Below are positions 34,671 through 44,173 of a DNA stretch of 64,000 nt, piece after piece. The stretch comes from Pseudomonas sp. Irchel s3h17 (GTDB lineage Bacteria > Pseudomonadota > Gammaproteobacteria > Pseudomonadales > Pseudomonadaceae): positions 186,001 through 250,000 of the forward strand of contig NZ_FYDL01000003.1 of the NCBI RefSeq assembly GCF_900187505.1. The letters are read 5' to 3'. The first letter of the stretch is position 1, and each line of letters opens with the position of its first letter. The notes under the pieces are model-generated. The model had not been told where the DNA came from, made no database searches, and worked only from the letters and a program-made list of their open reading frames with translations. Position numbers and translations under genes: made by a program.

Positions 34671-35627
34671 ATGAAAGTTCTGTTTCTGGTGCAGAAAGAA
34701 CAGCGGGCCATCCTGGACCGCTTGTATGAGGGTGTGGCTGCTCATTGCGAGTGTGACCTGCGCTGGCTGAGCAGTGACGAGCAGCGCAACCTGCGCCGCT
34801 ACTTCCGCCGTGAAGTAGACGTGTCGCGTTATGACCGCATCGTGTTCTTCCTGCGCTTCAAGCAGGAAATCCGCCAGGTGAGCTTTATTCGCACCCTCCC
34901 CAACCTGGTGATTCTCGAACACGATGCCTACCAGAACTACATCCCTTGCAAGTACACCGGCAAGTTCAGTGCGCACTACCGCCGGCTGCCTTGGGCACGA
35001 GTGATCAGTTCCGGCTTTGTGGTCGCCGAGCGTCTGCGCAAGGAGGGCTTCGACGCGGTGTTCGTACCCAAAGGCTATGATCAGAGCTTGTTGCAGGATC
35101 AAGGGGGCGAACGGGATATCGAGCTGGCGTTCGTCGGCAGTACCAACAGCGTCGCCTACAGCGGTCGTAAAGCACTGCTCGACGAGTTGGCGAGTGTCGA
35201 GCCCTTGGTGGTGACCCGTACCAAGTCCGGTGACGAGTATCGCGACACGCTCAACCGTATCCGGTTTTTCGTCAGTGCCGACGTGGGCATGGGCGAGTTC
35301 ATGATCAAGAATTTTGAGGCAATGGCCTGCGGTTGTGTGCTTTTGGCCTACGATCAGGGAGAGGCGGAAAGCCGCGCCCTGGGGCTGCAGGACATGCACA
35401 ACACCGTGTTCTATCGTGACATTGCGCAGTTGCAGGAAAAGCTCGCCCGGTTGCGTAGCGATCCCGAGCTGGCGGCGAGCATTGCCCGTAACGGACGGGA
35501 TCTGGCGGTCAGCCAGTTCAGCTTTGCGCGGGTTGGCCAGCGTATCGTAGAAGAGCTCCAGCCGGCGCTGAGGCCTCGAGCGCCATTGAGCCTGCTCGAG
35601 CAATGGCGCCAGAAGCTGGGCATTTGA
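34671..35627 (+). CDS. ssg: Glycosyltransferase Ssg (LPS outer core)
   Basis: A 318-residue protein of the Ssg type, named for a cell-surface sugar glycosyltransferase in fluorescent pseudomonads (PA5001 in PAO1). It begins MKVLFLVQKEQRAILDRLYEG. The C-terminal part, FFVSADVGMGEFMIKNFEAMACGCVLLAYDQGEAE near 205-240, has the donor-site pattern of GT1/GT4 enzymes. Loss in relatives alters LPS, phage sensitivity and colony form. The start at 34671 has AAGGAAG 5-6 bases upstream and gives the conserved N-terminus. An 84-base gap separates it from dnpA. Confidence 0.83.
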   Translation: MKVLFLVQKEQRAILDRLYEGVAAHCECDLRWLSSDEQRNLRRYFRREVDVSRYDRIVFFLRFKQEIRQVSFIRTLPNLVILEHDAYQNYIPCKYTGKFSAHYRRLPWARVISSGFVVAERLRKEGFDAVFVPKGYDQSLLQDQGGERDIELAFVGSTNSVAYSGRKALLDELASVEPLVVTRTKSGDEYRDTLNRIRFFVSADVGMGEFMIKNFEAMACGCVLLAYDQGEAESRALGLQDMHNTVFYRDIAQLQEKLARLRSDPELAASIARNGRDLAVSQFSFARVGQRIVEELQPALRPRAPLSLLEQWRQKLGI

Positions 35628-35736
35628 CAGGGCGTTGCCAACGATTGAAAGCACGTGTAATCAAAACGGCCAGGCATAGGGCATTGTTGAGGCTCAGCAG
35701 TGTCGCAAGCCGATGTGAAAAAGGGCTCCCCGCTCG

Positions 35737-36840
35737 ATGAGTATCCTCAATGTCATGTGGTCCGGTGGTTCAGCCTTTGCCTCGGTGCACAAGGTTCATC
35801 GGCAGATACTGGCTCAGGTGGATCCCGGCACTGCGGTCAATACCTGGCTGTTGAAGGGTGATGTGCGGGGTTGTTCCGCCGATATTGGCCAGTCCCGCGA
35901 ATGGCGCCTTTCCTCCGCCCAGCTCAAGGGCAAACATGTCTGGACGCTGTTCAAGCCATGGATGCAGCGGCGTTTCTATCAGGCCCTCAAGGGCACTGAT
36001 GTACAGGTAGTGTTGCTCGATGGCTTGGGCACGGCCCGAGCGTTGTTGCCGGTTCTGAAAAAACTGCCGCAACTGCGGGCAGTGGTGCTCTTTCACGGGG
36101 AAACCCGGATCAAGGCGGCAGATCGTACCTTGCTGCGCCAACTCCCTCCTGCGCAACTGACCGTCGCAGCGGTCTCCCAAACCTTGGCCGACGCCCTTGA
36201 GAGGGATCTGCAGGTCCCGGTCGTCACGCTACGCAGCGCGCTTGACCCGACGGCCTTCCGCTCCCGGCTGCTGTCCCGCGAACAGGCCCGTGCCCGACTG
36301 CAATTGCCCGTCGATGACACGCCAGTCGTGGGGGCGGTAGGTCGTCTGGTGGGTAACAAGGGGTTTGCGTGTTTGATCGATGCCTTTGCCAAGGCGTTGG
36401 TACAGCGTCCGCAGATGCACCTGGTGATCGTCGGCGAAGGTCAGGCGCGTACCGCGTTGCAAGAGCAGATCAGCCGGCTGGGCTTGCGTGACAGGGTTTC
36501 GATGCCGGGGCATCTGGATGATGCTGCAACGCTGTATCGGGCTTTCGACTGGGTGGCTATCCCGTCGCTGGAAGAAGGCCTTGGCCTGATTCTGCAAGAG
36601 GCGGTGCTGGCGGGTGTTCCGGTCCTGACCAGCGAGCTGGCGGTGTTTCGCGAACAGTTGGCGCAGGCGGGTTGGTACGCCACGACAGAAGATCCGGATG
36701 CCTGGAGCGCGGCGTTAATCCAGGCCTTCGACGTCGCTCCCGGGCAGGTTGCAGAGGACCAATTCGCTGTACTTTCTCCAGGCGGCGCCTGGCAGGAGTT
36801 CTGTCAGGCTGCCCGGACCCTGCTGTCATGCCGACAGTAG
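35737..36840 (+). CDS. wapR: LPS core glycosyltransferase (GT4), WapR-like
   Basis: A 367-residue GT4 protein: VGAVGRLVGNKGFACLIDAFAKAL near 200, LVIVGEGQARTALQEQISRLGL near 228 and WVAIPSLEEGLGLILQEAVLAGVPVL near 270 with E-x7-E. By position (between ssg and waaL) it corresponds to PA5000, wapR, an alpha-1,3-rhamnosyltransferase whose product is the attachment point for O-antigen. The sugar specificity is inferred from synteny only. Its 3' end overlaps the opposed kinase-like gene by 15 bases. Confidence 0.78.
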   Translation: MSILNVMWSGGSAFASVHKVHRQILAQVDPGTAVNTWLLKGDVRGCSADIGQSREWRLSSAQLKGKHVWTLFKPWMQRRFYQALKGTDVQVVLLDGLGTARALLPVLKKLPQLRAVVLFHGETRIKAADRTLLRQLPPAQLTVAAVSQTLADALERDLQVPVVTLRSALDPTAFRSRLLSREQARARLQLPVDDTPVVGAVGRLVGNKGFACLIDAFAKALVQRPQMHLVIVGEGQARTALQEQISRLGLRDRVSMPGHLDDAATLYRAFDWVAIPSLEEGLGLILQEAVLAGVPVLTSELAVFREQLAQAGWYATTEDPDAWSAALIQAFDVAPGQVAEDQFAVLSPGGAWQEFCQAARTLLSCRQ

Positions 36841-37431
36841 GGATTGTTCCAGCGACTGCATTGGAAAGCTCTTGTTCAGCTTCTCTCGGTCAATGTAGCG
36901 CGCGAAGTGCTGCAGGTTGCGCTTGACTAGATGGTGCGGCAACGGCCCGCGGAGGAAGCGCATGTCGGCGACATCGATCAGGCCGTACTGGTTGTCGGGT
37001 GTCACCACGATGTTGCCCAGGTGCAGGGAGCGGAAGTAGACCCCGGCGCTGTGCAGTTGGCGAATGAACACAGTCAGTGCAGGCAGCGACTGTTGCCACT
37101 CGAACCCGTCTTTCTCCGCGATCTGGCGCAGCGTTTCCCCTGGCAGGGGGCGGTAGAGTACGGCGGTCATGCCAGGTGTTTCCAGTTGATGGAGCTGGAG
37201 TGCCCGCAGGGTTGGAATCCCTATCTTTTCCAGCCTCACGGCATTGTCGATGAAGCGTTTGGAGTAAGGGCGAAGCAGTGCCGAGGAGAGCAGTCGCTTG
37301 CGGCGAAACAGCTTGAGGATGTTCCCGTCCGGCAAAAGGAAGACTTTTGGGCCGAAGCTGTCCGCTTCTAGTACTCTGGCGCCATCAACCAATTGATTTA
37401 AAGCGGCATTGGGAAGCCGGGAGCATTGCAT
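36826..37431 (-). CDS. Small kinase-like protein (toluene-tolerance type) in the LPS cluster
   Basis: A 201-residue protein with a kinase-like fold and Lys40 in NILKLFRRK, a catalytic-loop equivalent YFRSLHLGNIVV (132-143) and LIDVADM (151-157). The usual HGD of the loop reads FRS, so the catalytic Asp is absent while the following LHLGN is intact. Related proteins are named toluene tolerance proteins or LPS kinases. ATG 37431 is favoured (AAGG about 8 bases upstream); a TTG at 37473 would add 14 residues. It is the only minus-strand gene of the LPS region, divergent from waaL and convergent with wapR. Confidence 0.78.
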   Translation of the reverse strand: MQCSRLPNAALNQLVDGARVLEADSFGPKVFLLPDGNILKLFRRKRLLSSALLRPYSKRFIDNAVRLEKIGIPTLRALQLHQLETPGMTAVLYRPLPGETLRQIAEKDGFEWQQSLPALTVFIRQLHSAGVYFRSLHLGNIVVTPDNQYGLIDVADMRFLRGPLPHHLVKRNLQHFARYIDREKLNKSFPMQSLEQSLLSA

Positions 37432-37541
37432 TGAGTAAGCCTTGTAGAAAATATGGGGCGTATTGGCGAGCAATGATGCCGAAAAGTTGTTGTTTTCACC
37501 ATGCCATGTTGGCAGTCGGATTATTTGGCGGGAGTAGATAG

Positions 37542-38714
37542 ATGCGGGAAACGCGCTGGGCGCAGGTTTGGATGGCGACAGGCCTGTTATGGTTTTTGCT
37601 TGCTATTGCATTTGCGCCTACCAACAAGATCTATCAGCAGGGGCTGGTTGCGTTTCTCTGGCTGCCGACACTGTTCTTTGCCTGGTCGATGCGCGCCCGA
37701 TTGCTGGAGCTCTGGCAAGGGCAGCGCCTGCTATGCCTGAGTGTGCTCGGGCTGGGGTTATGGGCTTTGCTCACGCTGACCTGGACCCATGACGAGGATC
37801 CGTCACGGGGGGCCAAGCGCTCGTTGTACATCATCGTGTTCCTGTTGTTCTTTCCGCTCCTGGCCAATGCCCGTCCGGAGCGAGTGATTCGCATCATGCA
37901 GTGGGGCGGCCTGGGGTTGGCGTTGACCGCGTTGCTGGCGGCCATCAAGTTCTATGTGATCGACGGCAATGCGCTGATGGCACGCCTCGTGGGGCTGGGA
38001 GAGCTGGCTCACCCGATCCTGGGGGGGTATGTGCTGGGGCTGGCAGCTGTCTGGTTATCCCATTGGGTGCCGCGCAACCGCTGGGTACAGGTGGGCTGGG
38101 CGGTGGCGCTGGCGTTGCTTGCGGGTTTTGTCCTGCTCTCCCAGAGTCGCGGCGCTGCACTGGCCTTGCTGTTGACGATCATCGCCATGCCGATCTGGTG
38201 CCGTGACCGACAGAGCCGCATCGTCGCGGCGACCGCTTTGGCGCTGACGATGGTGGCTTTCTGGTTGCTCGAACCACTGGTGATGGCTCGCGGTGCGTCG
38301 TTCCGACCACAAATATTCATGGCCAGCCTGGACATGATTGCGCAGCATCCGTTGCGTGGCCTGGGCCTGGGGTCTGCCTACTCGGTGTCGGCTGCAGGCT
38401 TGCAGTTTGATCACTCCCACAACTTGTTCACCCATATCGCCATCGAGTTGGGGGTGCCTGGGCTATTGCTGTGGAGCGCGGTCTGGTTTGCGGTATTGCG
38501 TGAGGCCTGGCGAGCCCGCGAAACGCTCTATGGGCGGGGTGTCATCGGTATCTGGATGTTCTCGTTTCTGGCAATGCAATTCGATGCGGCCAGTATCAGT
38601 GGCACGCCGCGGGCCGAATGGTTCATCAGTTGGCTACCGGTTGGCCTGGCCACTATTTTGGTATGGACACAGGCCAAGTACAACGCCTGTGATAAAATTC
38701 CGCGTTCTACCTAA
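37542..38714 (+). CDS. waaL: O-antigen ligase WaaL
   Basis: A 390-residue polytopic inner-membrane protein with about 11-12 hydrophobic segments. The Wzy_C ligase domain lies in the middle: LLSQSRGAALALLL near 190 and the large periplasmic loop with the catalytic-type His in QFDHSHNLFTHIAIELGVPG near 288. It joins O-antigen polymer to lipid A-core on the periplasmic face. It is divergent from the kinase-like gene by a 110-base gap and precedes msbA by 15 bases. Confidence 0.92.
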   Translation: MRETRWAQVWMATGLLWFLLAIAFAPTNKIYQQGLVAFLWLPTLFFAWSMRARLLELWQGQRLLCLSVLGLGLWALLTLTWTHDEDPSRGAKRSLYIIVFLLFFPLLANARPERVIRIMQWGGLGLALTALLAAIKFYVIDGNALMARLVGLGELAHPILGGYVLGLAAVWLSHWVPRNRWVQVGWAVALALLAGFVLLSQSRGAALALLLTIIAMPIWCRDRQSRIVAATALALTMVAFWLLEPLVMARGASFRPQIFMASLDMIAQHPLRGLGLGSAYSVSAAGLQFDHSHNLFTHIAIELGVPGLLLWSAVWFAVLREAWRARETLYGRGVIGIWMFSFLAMQFDAASISGTPRAEWFISWLPVGLATILVWTQAKYNACDKIPRST

Positions 38715-38729
38715 GAAGTGAGCTCTACG

Positions 38730-40538
38730 ATGAGTGCAGCACCGCCCAAAGCGGAACAGGATTCAAGCCTGAAAATCTATTTTCGACTGTTGGGGTACGT
38801 AAAACCCTACATCGGCATTTTCCTGTTGAGTATTGTGGGCTTCGTCATATTTGCTTCCACTCAGCCAATGCTGGCGGGGATTCTCAAATATTTCGTCGAC
38901 GGCTTGAGCGACCCTGAAGCGGTGCTCTTCCCCAATGTGCCTTATCTGCAGGATTTGCAGCTGCTGGTCGCCGTGCCCCTGCTGATCATTCTGATCGCGG
39001 CGTGGCAGGGGCTTGGCTCGTTTCTGAGCAACTACTACCTGGCCAAGGTTTCCCTGGGGCTGGTCCATGACCTGCGGGTAGAGCTGTTCAACAAGCTGCT
39101 GGTGCTGCCTAACCGTTATTTCGATACCCACAATTCCGGGCATCTGATTTCGCGCATCACCTTCAACGTGACCATGGTCACCGGCGCGGCAACGGATGCC
39201 ATCAAGGTAGTGATTCGTGAAGGCCTGACAGTCATCTTCCTGTTTGCCTACCTGTTGTGGATGAACTGGAAGCTGACCCTGGTGATGCTGGCGATTCTGC
39301 CGATTATTTCCTTCATGGTCGGTAATACCAGCAAGAAATTCCGCAAGCAAAGCAAGAGGATCCAGGTAGCGATGGGGGACGTGACGCACGTGGCGTCCGA
39401 GACCATTCAGGGCTATCGGGTGGTACGCAGCTTTGGTGGTGAAAGCTACGAAGAGCAACGCTTTGCCCGCGCCAGCCAGAGCAATACCAACAAGCAGCTG
39501 CGCATGACCCGGACCAGCGCAATCTACACGCCTGCGTTGCAGTTGGTGATCTACACCGCCATGGCGTCGTTGATGTTCCTGGTGCTGTATCTGCGCGGTG
39601 ATGCGACGGCCGGTGATCTGGTGGCCTACATTACTGCCGCGGGCTTGCTGCCCAAGCCGATTCGCCAATTGTCGGAAGTCAGTTCGACCATTCAAAAGGG
39701 CGTGGCCGGCGCCGAGAGCATCTTTGAGCAACTGGATGTCGAGCCGGAAGTCGACAACGGGACGATCGAGCGTGAACGCGTCAGCGGCCGTCTGGATGTG
39801 CAAAAGCTGAGCTTCACTTACCCGGGCACCGATCGCGAAGTACTCAAGGACATCAGCTTCACGGCCGCACCGGGGCAGATGATCGCGTTGGTCGGTCGTT
39901 CGGGCAGCGGCAAGTCGACGCTGGCCAGCCTGATCCCGCGTTTCTACCATCATGAGAGCGGGAAAATACTGCTCGATGACGTGGAGATCGAAGAGTATCG
40001 CCTGCGTAACCTGCGCAAGCACGTGGCGCAGGTTACACAGCACGTGACCCTGTTCAACGACACCGTCGCCAACAACATCGCCTATGGCGACCTGGCGGGC
40101 GCACCGCGTGCAGACATCGAGAAAGCCGCTGAAGACGCTTACGCGATGGACTTCATCTCCCAGCTGCCACAAGGCCTGGATACTGAAGTCGGCGAGAACG
40201 GTGTATTGCTCTCCGGCGGGCAGCGTCAGCGCCTGGCGATCGCTCGTGCATTGTTGAAAAACGCGCCGTTGCTGATCCTCGACGAGGCGACCTCGGCACT
40301 GGACACCGAGTCCGAGCGGCATATCCAGGCTGCCCTGGATAAAGTCATGAAGGGCCGTACCACGCTGGTGATTGCGCACCGACTGTCGACCATTGAAAAG
40401 GCGGACCTGATCCTGGTGATGGATCACGGTGAGATTGTCGAGCGGGGCACTCATGCCGAACTGCTGGCGCAAGGCGGGTACTATTCCCGTCTGCATGCCA
40501 TGGGCCTGGACGAGCCCGCTCCGGTGGACATCACCTGA
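38730..40538 (+). CDS. msbA: Lipid A-core flippase MsbA (ABC exporter)
   Basis: A 602-residue half-transporter: six transmembrane segments in residues 1-330 and an ATPase domain with Walker A GRSGSGKST (near 390), Q-loop, signature LSGGQRQR (near 490), Walker B LLILDEAT and the switch His in IAHRLSTI. It flips lipid A-core to the periplasmic leaflet so that WaaL can act. ATG 38730 is preferred; GTG 38718 would add MSST-type residues. No end-of-gene terminator with a T tract is visible. Confidence 0.95.
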   Translation: MSAAPPKAEQDSSLKIYFRLLGYVKPYIGIFLLSIVGFVIFASTQPMLAGILKYFVDGLSDPEAVLFPNVPYLQDLQLLVAVPLLIILIAAWQGLGSFLSNYYLAKVSLGLVHDLRVELFNKLLVLPNRYFDTHNSGHLISRITFNVTMVTGAATDAIKVVIREGLTVIFLFAYLLWMNWKLTLVMLAILPIISFMVGNTSKKFRKQSKRIQVAMGDVTHVASETIQGYRVVRSFGGESYEEQRFARASQSNTNKQLRMTRTSAIYTPALQLVIYTAMASLMFLVLYLRGDATAGDLVAYITAAGLLPKPIRQLSEVSSTIQKGVAGAESIFEQLDVEPEVDNGTIERERVSGRLDVQKLSFTYPGTDREVLKDISFTAAPGQMIALVGRSGSGKSTLASLIPRFYHHESGKILLDDVEIEEYRLRNLRKHVAQVTQHVTLFNDTVANNIAYGDLAGAPRADIEKAAEDAYAMDFISQLPQGLDTEVGENGVLLSGGQRQRLAIARALLKNAPLLILDEATSALDTESERHIQAALDKVMKGRTTLVIAHRLSTIEKADLILVMDHGEIVERGTHAELLAQGGYYSRLHAMGLDEPAPVDIT

Positions 40539-40773
40539 TGTAAACCCGTGGGGGTGGACGTTGTTCACCCTGAAGCGTGCGGGCGTGCAATGCGCCCGTC
40601 GTCTTGCATTCGGGTGCCCTGACTCATCCTGAAAGTCTCCCTCTATTTGCATATTCTGTTTAAAAAATAACCAATGTAACGCTCGGATTCACAGTGGATG
40701 AAGCTGTCGAACTAGGCAGCGTTCACCCTGTGCTAATATCGCGCCCCTGTTCATTTTGTATGTGGGTTGCACC
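40539..40773 (+). promoter_or_regulatory. msbA-hldE gap with an extended -10 element
   Basis: TGCTAATAT at 40731-40739 fits an extended -10 box (TGn then TAATAT) 35 bases before the hldE ATG; no good -35 accompanies it. A weak hairpin (CGGGCG/CGCCCG) lies about 40579-40597. Confidence 0.35.
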
Positions 40774-42195
40774 ATGAAGTTGTCCATGCCGCGATTCGAT
40801 CAAGCCCCTGTCTTGGTGGTCGGCGATGTCATGCTCGACCGTTACTGGCATGGTGGTACCTCACGGATTTCTCCTGAGGCGCCGGTGCCAGTGGTCAAGG
40901 TCGAGCAAATCGAAGACCGCCCGGGCGGCGCCGCCAACGTTGCCTTGAACATTGCCGCGCTCGGTGCGCCGGCATCCCTGGTCGGTGTGACCGGTGATGA
41001 CGAGGCCGCCGACAGCCTGACCAACAGCCTTAAGGGCGCCGGTGTCCGTGCGTTGTTCCAGCGCATTGCGCACCAGCCGACCATCGTCAAGCTGCGGGTC
41101 ATGAGTCGTCACCAGCAATTGCTGCGTATCGACTTCGAAGAACCCTTCGCCACCGACGCGCTGGCGCTCGGTGAGCAAGTCGACAGCCTGCTGGAAGGCA
41201 TCAAGGTGCTGGTGTTGTCCGACTACGGCAAAGGCGCCCTGAGGAACCATCAGGTGCTGATTCAGGCCGCCCGTGCCCGTGGCATTCCGGTGCTGGCCGA
41301 CCCGAAGGGCAAGGATTTTTCGATCTACCGCGGTGCCAGCCTGATCACGCCGAACCTCAGCGAGTTCGAGACCATCGTCGGTGGCTGTGTCGACGAGCAC
41401 GACCTGGTGAACAAGGGCGCGAAGTTGATGCACGACCTGGACCTCGGCGCGTTGCTGGTGACCCGTGGGGAGCACGGCATGACCTTGCTGCGTCCCGATC
41501 ACCCGGCATTGCACCTGCCGGCCCGTGCCCGTGAAGTGTTCGACGTCACCGGTGCCGGCGATACGGTGATTTCCACCCTGGCCGCGGCGATTGCGGCCGG
41601 TGAGGAATTGCCCCATGCGGTGGCCCTGGCCAACCTGGCTGCGGGTATCGTGGTCGGTAAACTGGGTACGGCGGCCATCAGTGCCCCGGAACTGCGTCGT
41701 GCGATCCAGCGTGAAGAGGGTTCCGAGCGGGGTGTGCTGAGCCTCGACCAGTTGCTGCTGGCGATTGACGATGCGCGCGCGCATAACGAGTCGATCGTGT
41801 TCACCAACGGATGCTTCGACATCCTGCATGCCGGCCACGTGACCTACCTCGAGCAGGCGCGCGCGCAGGGCGACCGGTTGATCGTGGCGGTCAACGACGA
41901 TGCCTCGGTCAGCCGCTTGAAAGGCCCGGGGCGGCCGATCAACAGTGTTGACCGACGCATGGCCGTGTTGGCGGGGCTGGGGGCGGTGGACTGGGTGATC
42001 AGCTTCCCTGAAGGGACACCGGAAAACCTGCTGTCGCAGGTCAAGCCGGACGTGCTGGTCAAGGGCGGCGATTACGGCATAGACCAAGTCGTCGGCGCCG
42101 ATATCGTCAGCGCTTACGGCGGCACGGTGAAGGTGTTGGGGCTGGTGGAAAACAGCTCGACCACCGCCATTGTCGAGAAAATCCGCAAGAACTGA
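40774..42195 (+). CDS. hldE: Bifunctional heptose 7-phosphate kinase/heptose 1-phosphate adenylyltransferase
   Basis: HldE (473 aa) carries out two steps of ADP-heptose synthesis for WaaC/WaaF. Residues 1-320 are a PfkB-type kinase with [25 protein letters not shown] and the catalytic region [15 protein letters not shown]. Residues 340-473 are the nucleotidyltransferase, with [17 protein letters not shown] (HxGH) and the end motif [17 protein letters not shown] 40774 is chosen because homologues start [10 protein letters not shown]; an in-frame ATG at 40756 lacks conserved residues. A REPIN follows. Confidence 0.96.
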   Translation: MKLSMPRFDQAPVLVVGDVMLDRYWHGGTSRISPEAPVPVVKVEQIEDRPGGAANVALNIAALGAPASLVGVTGDDEAADSLTNSLKGAGVRALFQRIAHQPTIVKLRVMSRHQQLLRIDFEEPFATDALALGEQVDSLLEGIKVLVLSDYGKGALRNHQVLIQAARARGIPVLADPKGKDFSIYRGASLITPNLSEFETIVGGCVDEHDLVNKGAKLMHDLDLGALLVTRGEHGMTLLRPDHPALHLPARAREVFDVTGAGDTVISTLAAAIAAGEELPHAVALANLAAGIVVGKLGTAAISAPELRRAIQREEGSERGVLSLDQLLLAIDDARAHNESIVFTNGCFDILHAGHVTYLEQARAQGDRLIVAVNDDASVSRLKGPGRPINSVDRRMAVLAGLGAVDWVISFPEGTPENLLSQVKPDVLVKGGDYGIDQVVGADIVSAYGGTVKVLGLVENSSTTAIVEKIRKN

Positions 42196-42215
42196 CGCGA
42201 TGGTGAGGGGTTTGT

Positions 42216-42345
42216 CGTGGCGAGGGCGCTTGCTCCCGCCAACCCCGAAGCCTCCACCGCATCGATCCAGGTACTCTCCCGGCACGGTCTACGACAGCTG
42301 CGTCCCGAACGTGGACTGGCCAAGGGGAGCAAGCTCCCTCGCCAC
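42216..42345. repeat. REPIN, imperfect arms
   Basis: A left arm at 42216-42240 (one base changed in the hairpin, GGGCGCTTGCTCCC) faces GGGGAGCAAGCTCCCTCGCC at 42324-42343. It is the same family as the copies near 2.4, 9.5 and 52.1 kb, but the central region differs. It lies between convergent hldE and the minus-strand gene at 42352. Confidence 0.75.
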
Positions 42346-42351
42346 TGGGGG

Positions 42352-43317
42352 TTAGCGTGCCGCCTTGTGCGGCACGATCTTCTTCAGCAGCTGTTTGGCC
42401 TTGCCGGTCAGGCGGCTCAAGCCCGAAGGCTTGTCCGGCTGACTCAAGCCCTGTTGCTTGAGCCAGTCCTTCCAGCGAATCCGCTCATCCCTGACCAGCC
42501 AGCCTTCCTGACGGGCAAAACTTTCCGCCAGGTACAGGCCGCGTGTGCTTGCGGGGTACAGCTGGTCTTTTTTCAGGGTGTAGAGCTCAGGCACCGGCTG
42601 GCCATCCTGAAGCGGCATCAGGTACAGGTCCGGGCGCTTGCGGTCCAGCCGTGCGACCAGTTGATCACCTTCCAGGCGCTCATCGACGTGGAACAGGCTC
42701 AAGGACTTGGCTTCCTTGGGGACCTCCAGGCGCAAATCGTAAATCAGTTGCAGCGATGCGGTAGGCAGGTGCACATAGGCGCGCGGGCGCTCGATCAATT
42801 GCAGGTTGGCGCAGCGTACGGGGCGGGCGGCACCGGATTCTGGCATCAGGCGAAACGGCATGGCTTCCCGGTAGTGCAGCGCAGTGGCATAGGGGGCCGG
42901 TAACCAAGTGTCATTGAAGCGTCCGCCGAGCCAGCCTTCCGGGGTTTCCAGCAGGCACTCCTCGGCAATCTCCTGAATGGCTGTGTGCAGCGGCAGATTG
43001 AGTTCGTGAGCGGGCACATAACCGGAAATCAGTTTCAGCACCACGTCGCCCCGATCCTGGCGGCGCTGGCGCACCAGCACCCAGTAATCGCGATTCTGCC
43101 AGCGCAGGGTCAGGCGTACCGACACGCCGAGGTTGGCCAGTTCCAGGGCAAAGTGCTCGGCATTGGCCACCGTCACCGGACGTCGGCGCTGCAGGGTCTG
43201 GGAGAAGTTGAGCGGCCTCCCGACACTCTGGTAGCTCAGGCCGTCGGGCGTCGCTTCGACATACAGTGGCAGTGTCTTGAAGTTACTAGGGTTCTTTCTG
43301 ATCAGTGTGCGTGGCAT
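42352..43317 (-). CDS. Uncharacterised protein with a Nudix-like motif
   Basis: A 321-residue protein I do not recognise with certainty. It has no signal peptide or membrane segment. Residues 99-122 (GYVPAHELNLPLHTAIQEIA then EECLL) resemble a Nudix box: G-x5-E, then QE-I-A-EE in place of REUxEE, with a loop two residues longer than standard. The C-terminal 40 residues are lysine-rich (LTGKAKQLLKKIVPHKAAR). AAGGAG precedes the ATG. It is the last of three minus-strand genes after an oxidoreductase and an aldo/keto reductase, 43 bases from the latter. Confidence 0.65.
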   Translation of the reverse strand: MPRTLIRKNPSNFKTLPLYVEATPDGLSYQSVGRPLNFSQTLQRRRPVTVANAEHFALELANLGVSVRLTLRWQNRDYWVLVRQRRQDRGDVVLKLISGYVPAHELNLPLHTAIQEIAEECLLETPEGWLGGRFNDTWLPAPYATALHYREAMPFRLMPESGAARPVRCANLQLIERPRAYVHLPTASLQLIYDLRLEVPKEAKSLSLFHVDERLEGDQLVARLDRKRPDLYLMPLQDGQPVPELYTLKKDQLYPASTRGLYLAESFARQEGWLVRDERIRWKDWLKQQGLSQPDKPSGLSRLTGKAKQLLKKIVPHKAAR

Positions 43318-43360
43318 GTCGGCTCCTTCTTGCGTCGGGGTCGGCCGCCTCGGTGGCTAG

Positions 43361-44173
43361 TCAACGGCGGGTCAGGACTTGAGCAACGGTCGCCACATTG
43401 TGGGCCAGGTGCAGCGGATTGATGGTCCCGACAATAGCACTGGCAACACCGGGTTGTGCAAACAACAACTCGAAGCTGGCACGCACCGGGTCTACGCCCG
43501 GGCTCAGGCAAACGTGACCGCTGGCCAGGGCCTTCTTGACCAGAATGGCTTTACCGTGGGCAGCAGCGTAGTCGATGACCGGCCGTTCGGCCTGTTCGTT
43601 GAGGTTGTAGGTGATCATGGCGCAATCACCCTGCTCCAGCGCCTTCAGGCCACCGTCGACGGTTTTGCCGGAAAAGCCGAAACCACGGATCTTGCCTTCG
43701 CGCTTGAGCTCGGCGAGGGTCTGGTAGACCTCGCTTTCATTGAGAATGGCCAGGTCATTGCCGTCCGAATGCACCAGCACCAGGTCGATAAAATCCGTTT
43801 CCAGGCGTTGCAGGCTGCGTTCGACTGAAAACCGCGTGTGGGCGGCACTGAAGTCATGGCGGGACTGACCGTCGACGAACTCTTCACCGACCTTGCTGAC
43901 AATCACCCAGTCATGACGCTGGCCACGCAACAGCGGGCCGAGGCGCTCTTCACTGCGGCCATAGGCCGGGGCGGTGTCGATCAGGTTGATGCCCAGGTCG
44001 CGGGTCAGCTTGAGCAGGCCGCGCGCCTCGTCATCGTCCGGGATCTGGAAGCCGTTGGGGTATTTCACCCCCTGATCGCGGCCAAGTTTCACCGTCCCCA
44101 GGCCCAGCGGCGACACCATCAACCCTGTGCTACCCAGCGGGCGGTGCAGGTCGTGCAAAGTGGCATGGCTCAT
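43361..44173 (-). CDS. Aldo/keto reductase
   Basis: A 270-residue NADPH-dependent aldo/keto reductase with the (beta/alpha)8 pattern: LGLGTVKLGRD at the N-terminus, NLIDTAPAYGRSEERLG near 59 containing the catalytic Asp and Tyr, VSKVGEE with the Lys near 93, and LVLVHSDG (usual catalytic His) near 132. The C-terminal VASAIVGTINPLHLAHNV binds the cofactor. The substrate is unknown. Its ATG overlaps the stop of the upstream oxidoreductase (ATGA), so both are co-translated. Confidence 0.9.
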   Translation of the reverse strand: MSHATLHDLHRPLGSTGLMVSPLGLGTVKLGRDQGVKYPNGFQIPDDDEARGLLKLTRDLGINLIDTAPAYGRSEERLGPLLRGQRHDWVIVSKVGEEFVDGQSRHDFSAAHTRFSVERSLQRLETDFIDLVLVHSDGNDLAILNESEVYQTLAELKREGKIRGFGFSGKTVDGGLKALEQGDCAMITYNLNEQAERPVIDYAAAHGKAILVKKALASGHVCLSPGVDPVRASFELLFAQPGVASAIVGTINPLHLAHNVATVAQVLTRR

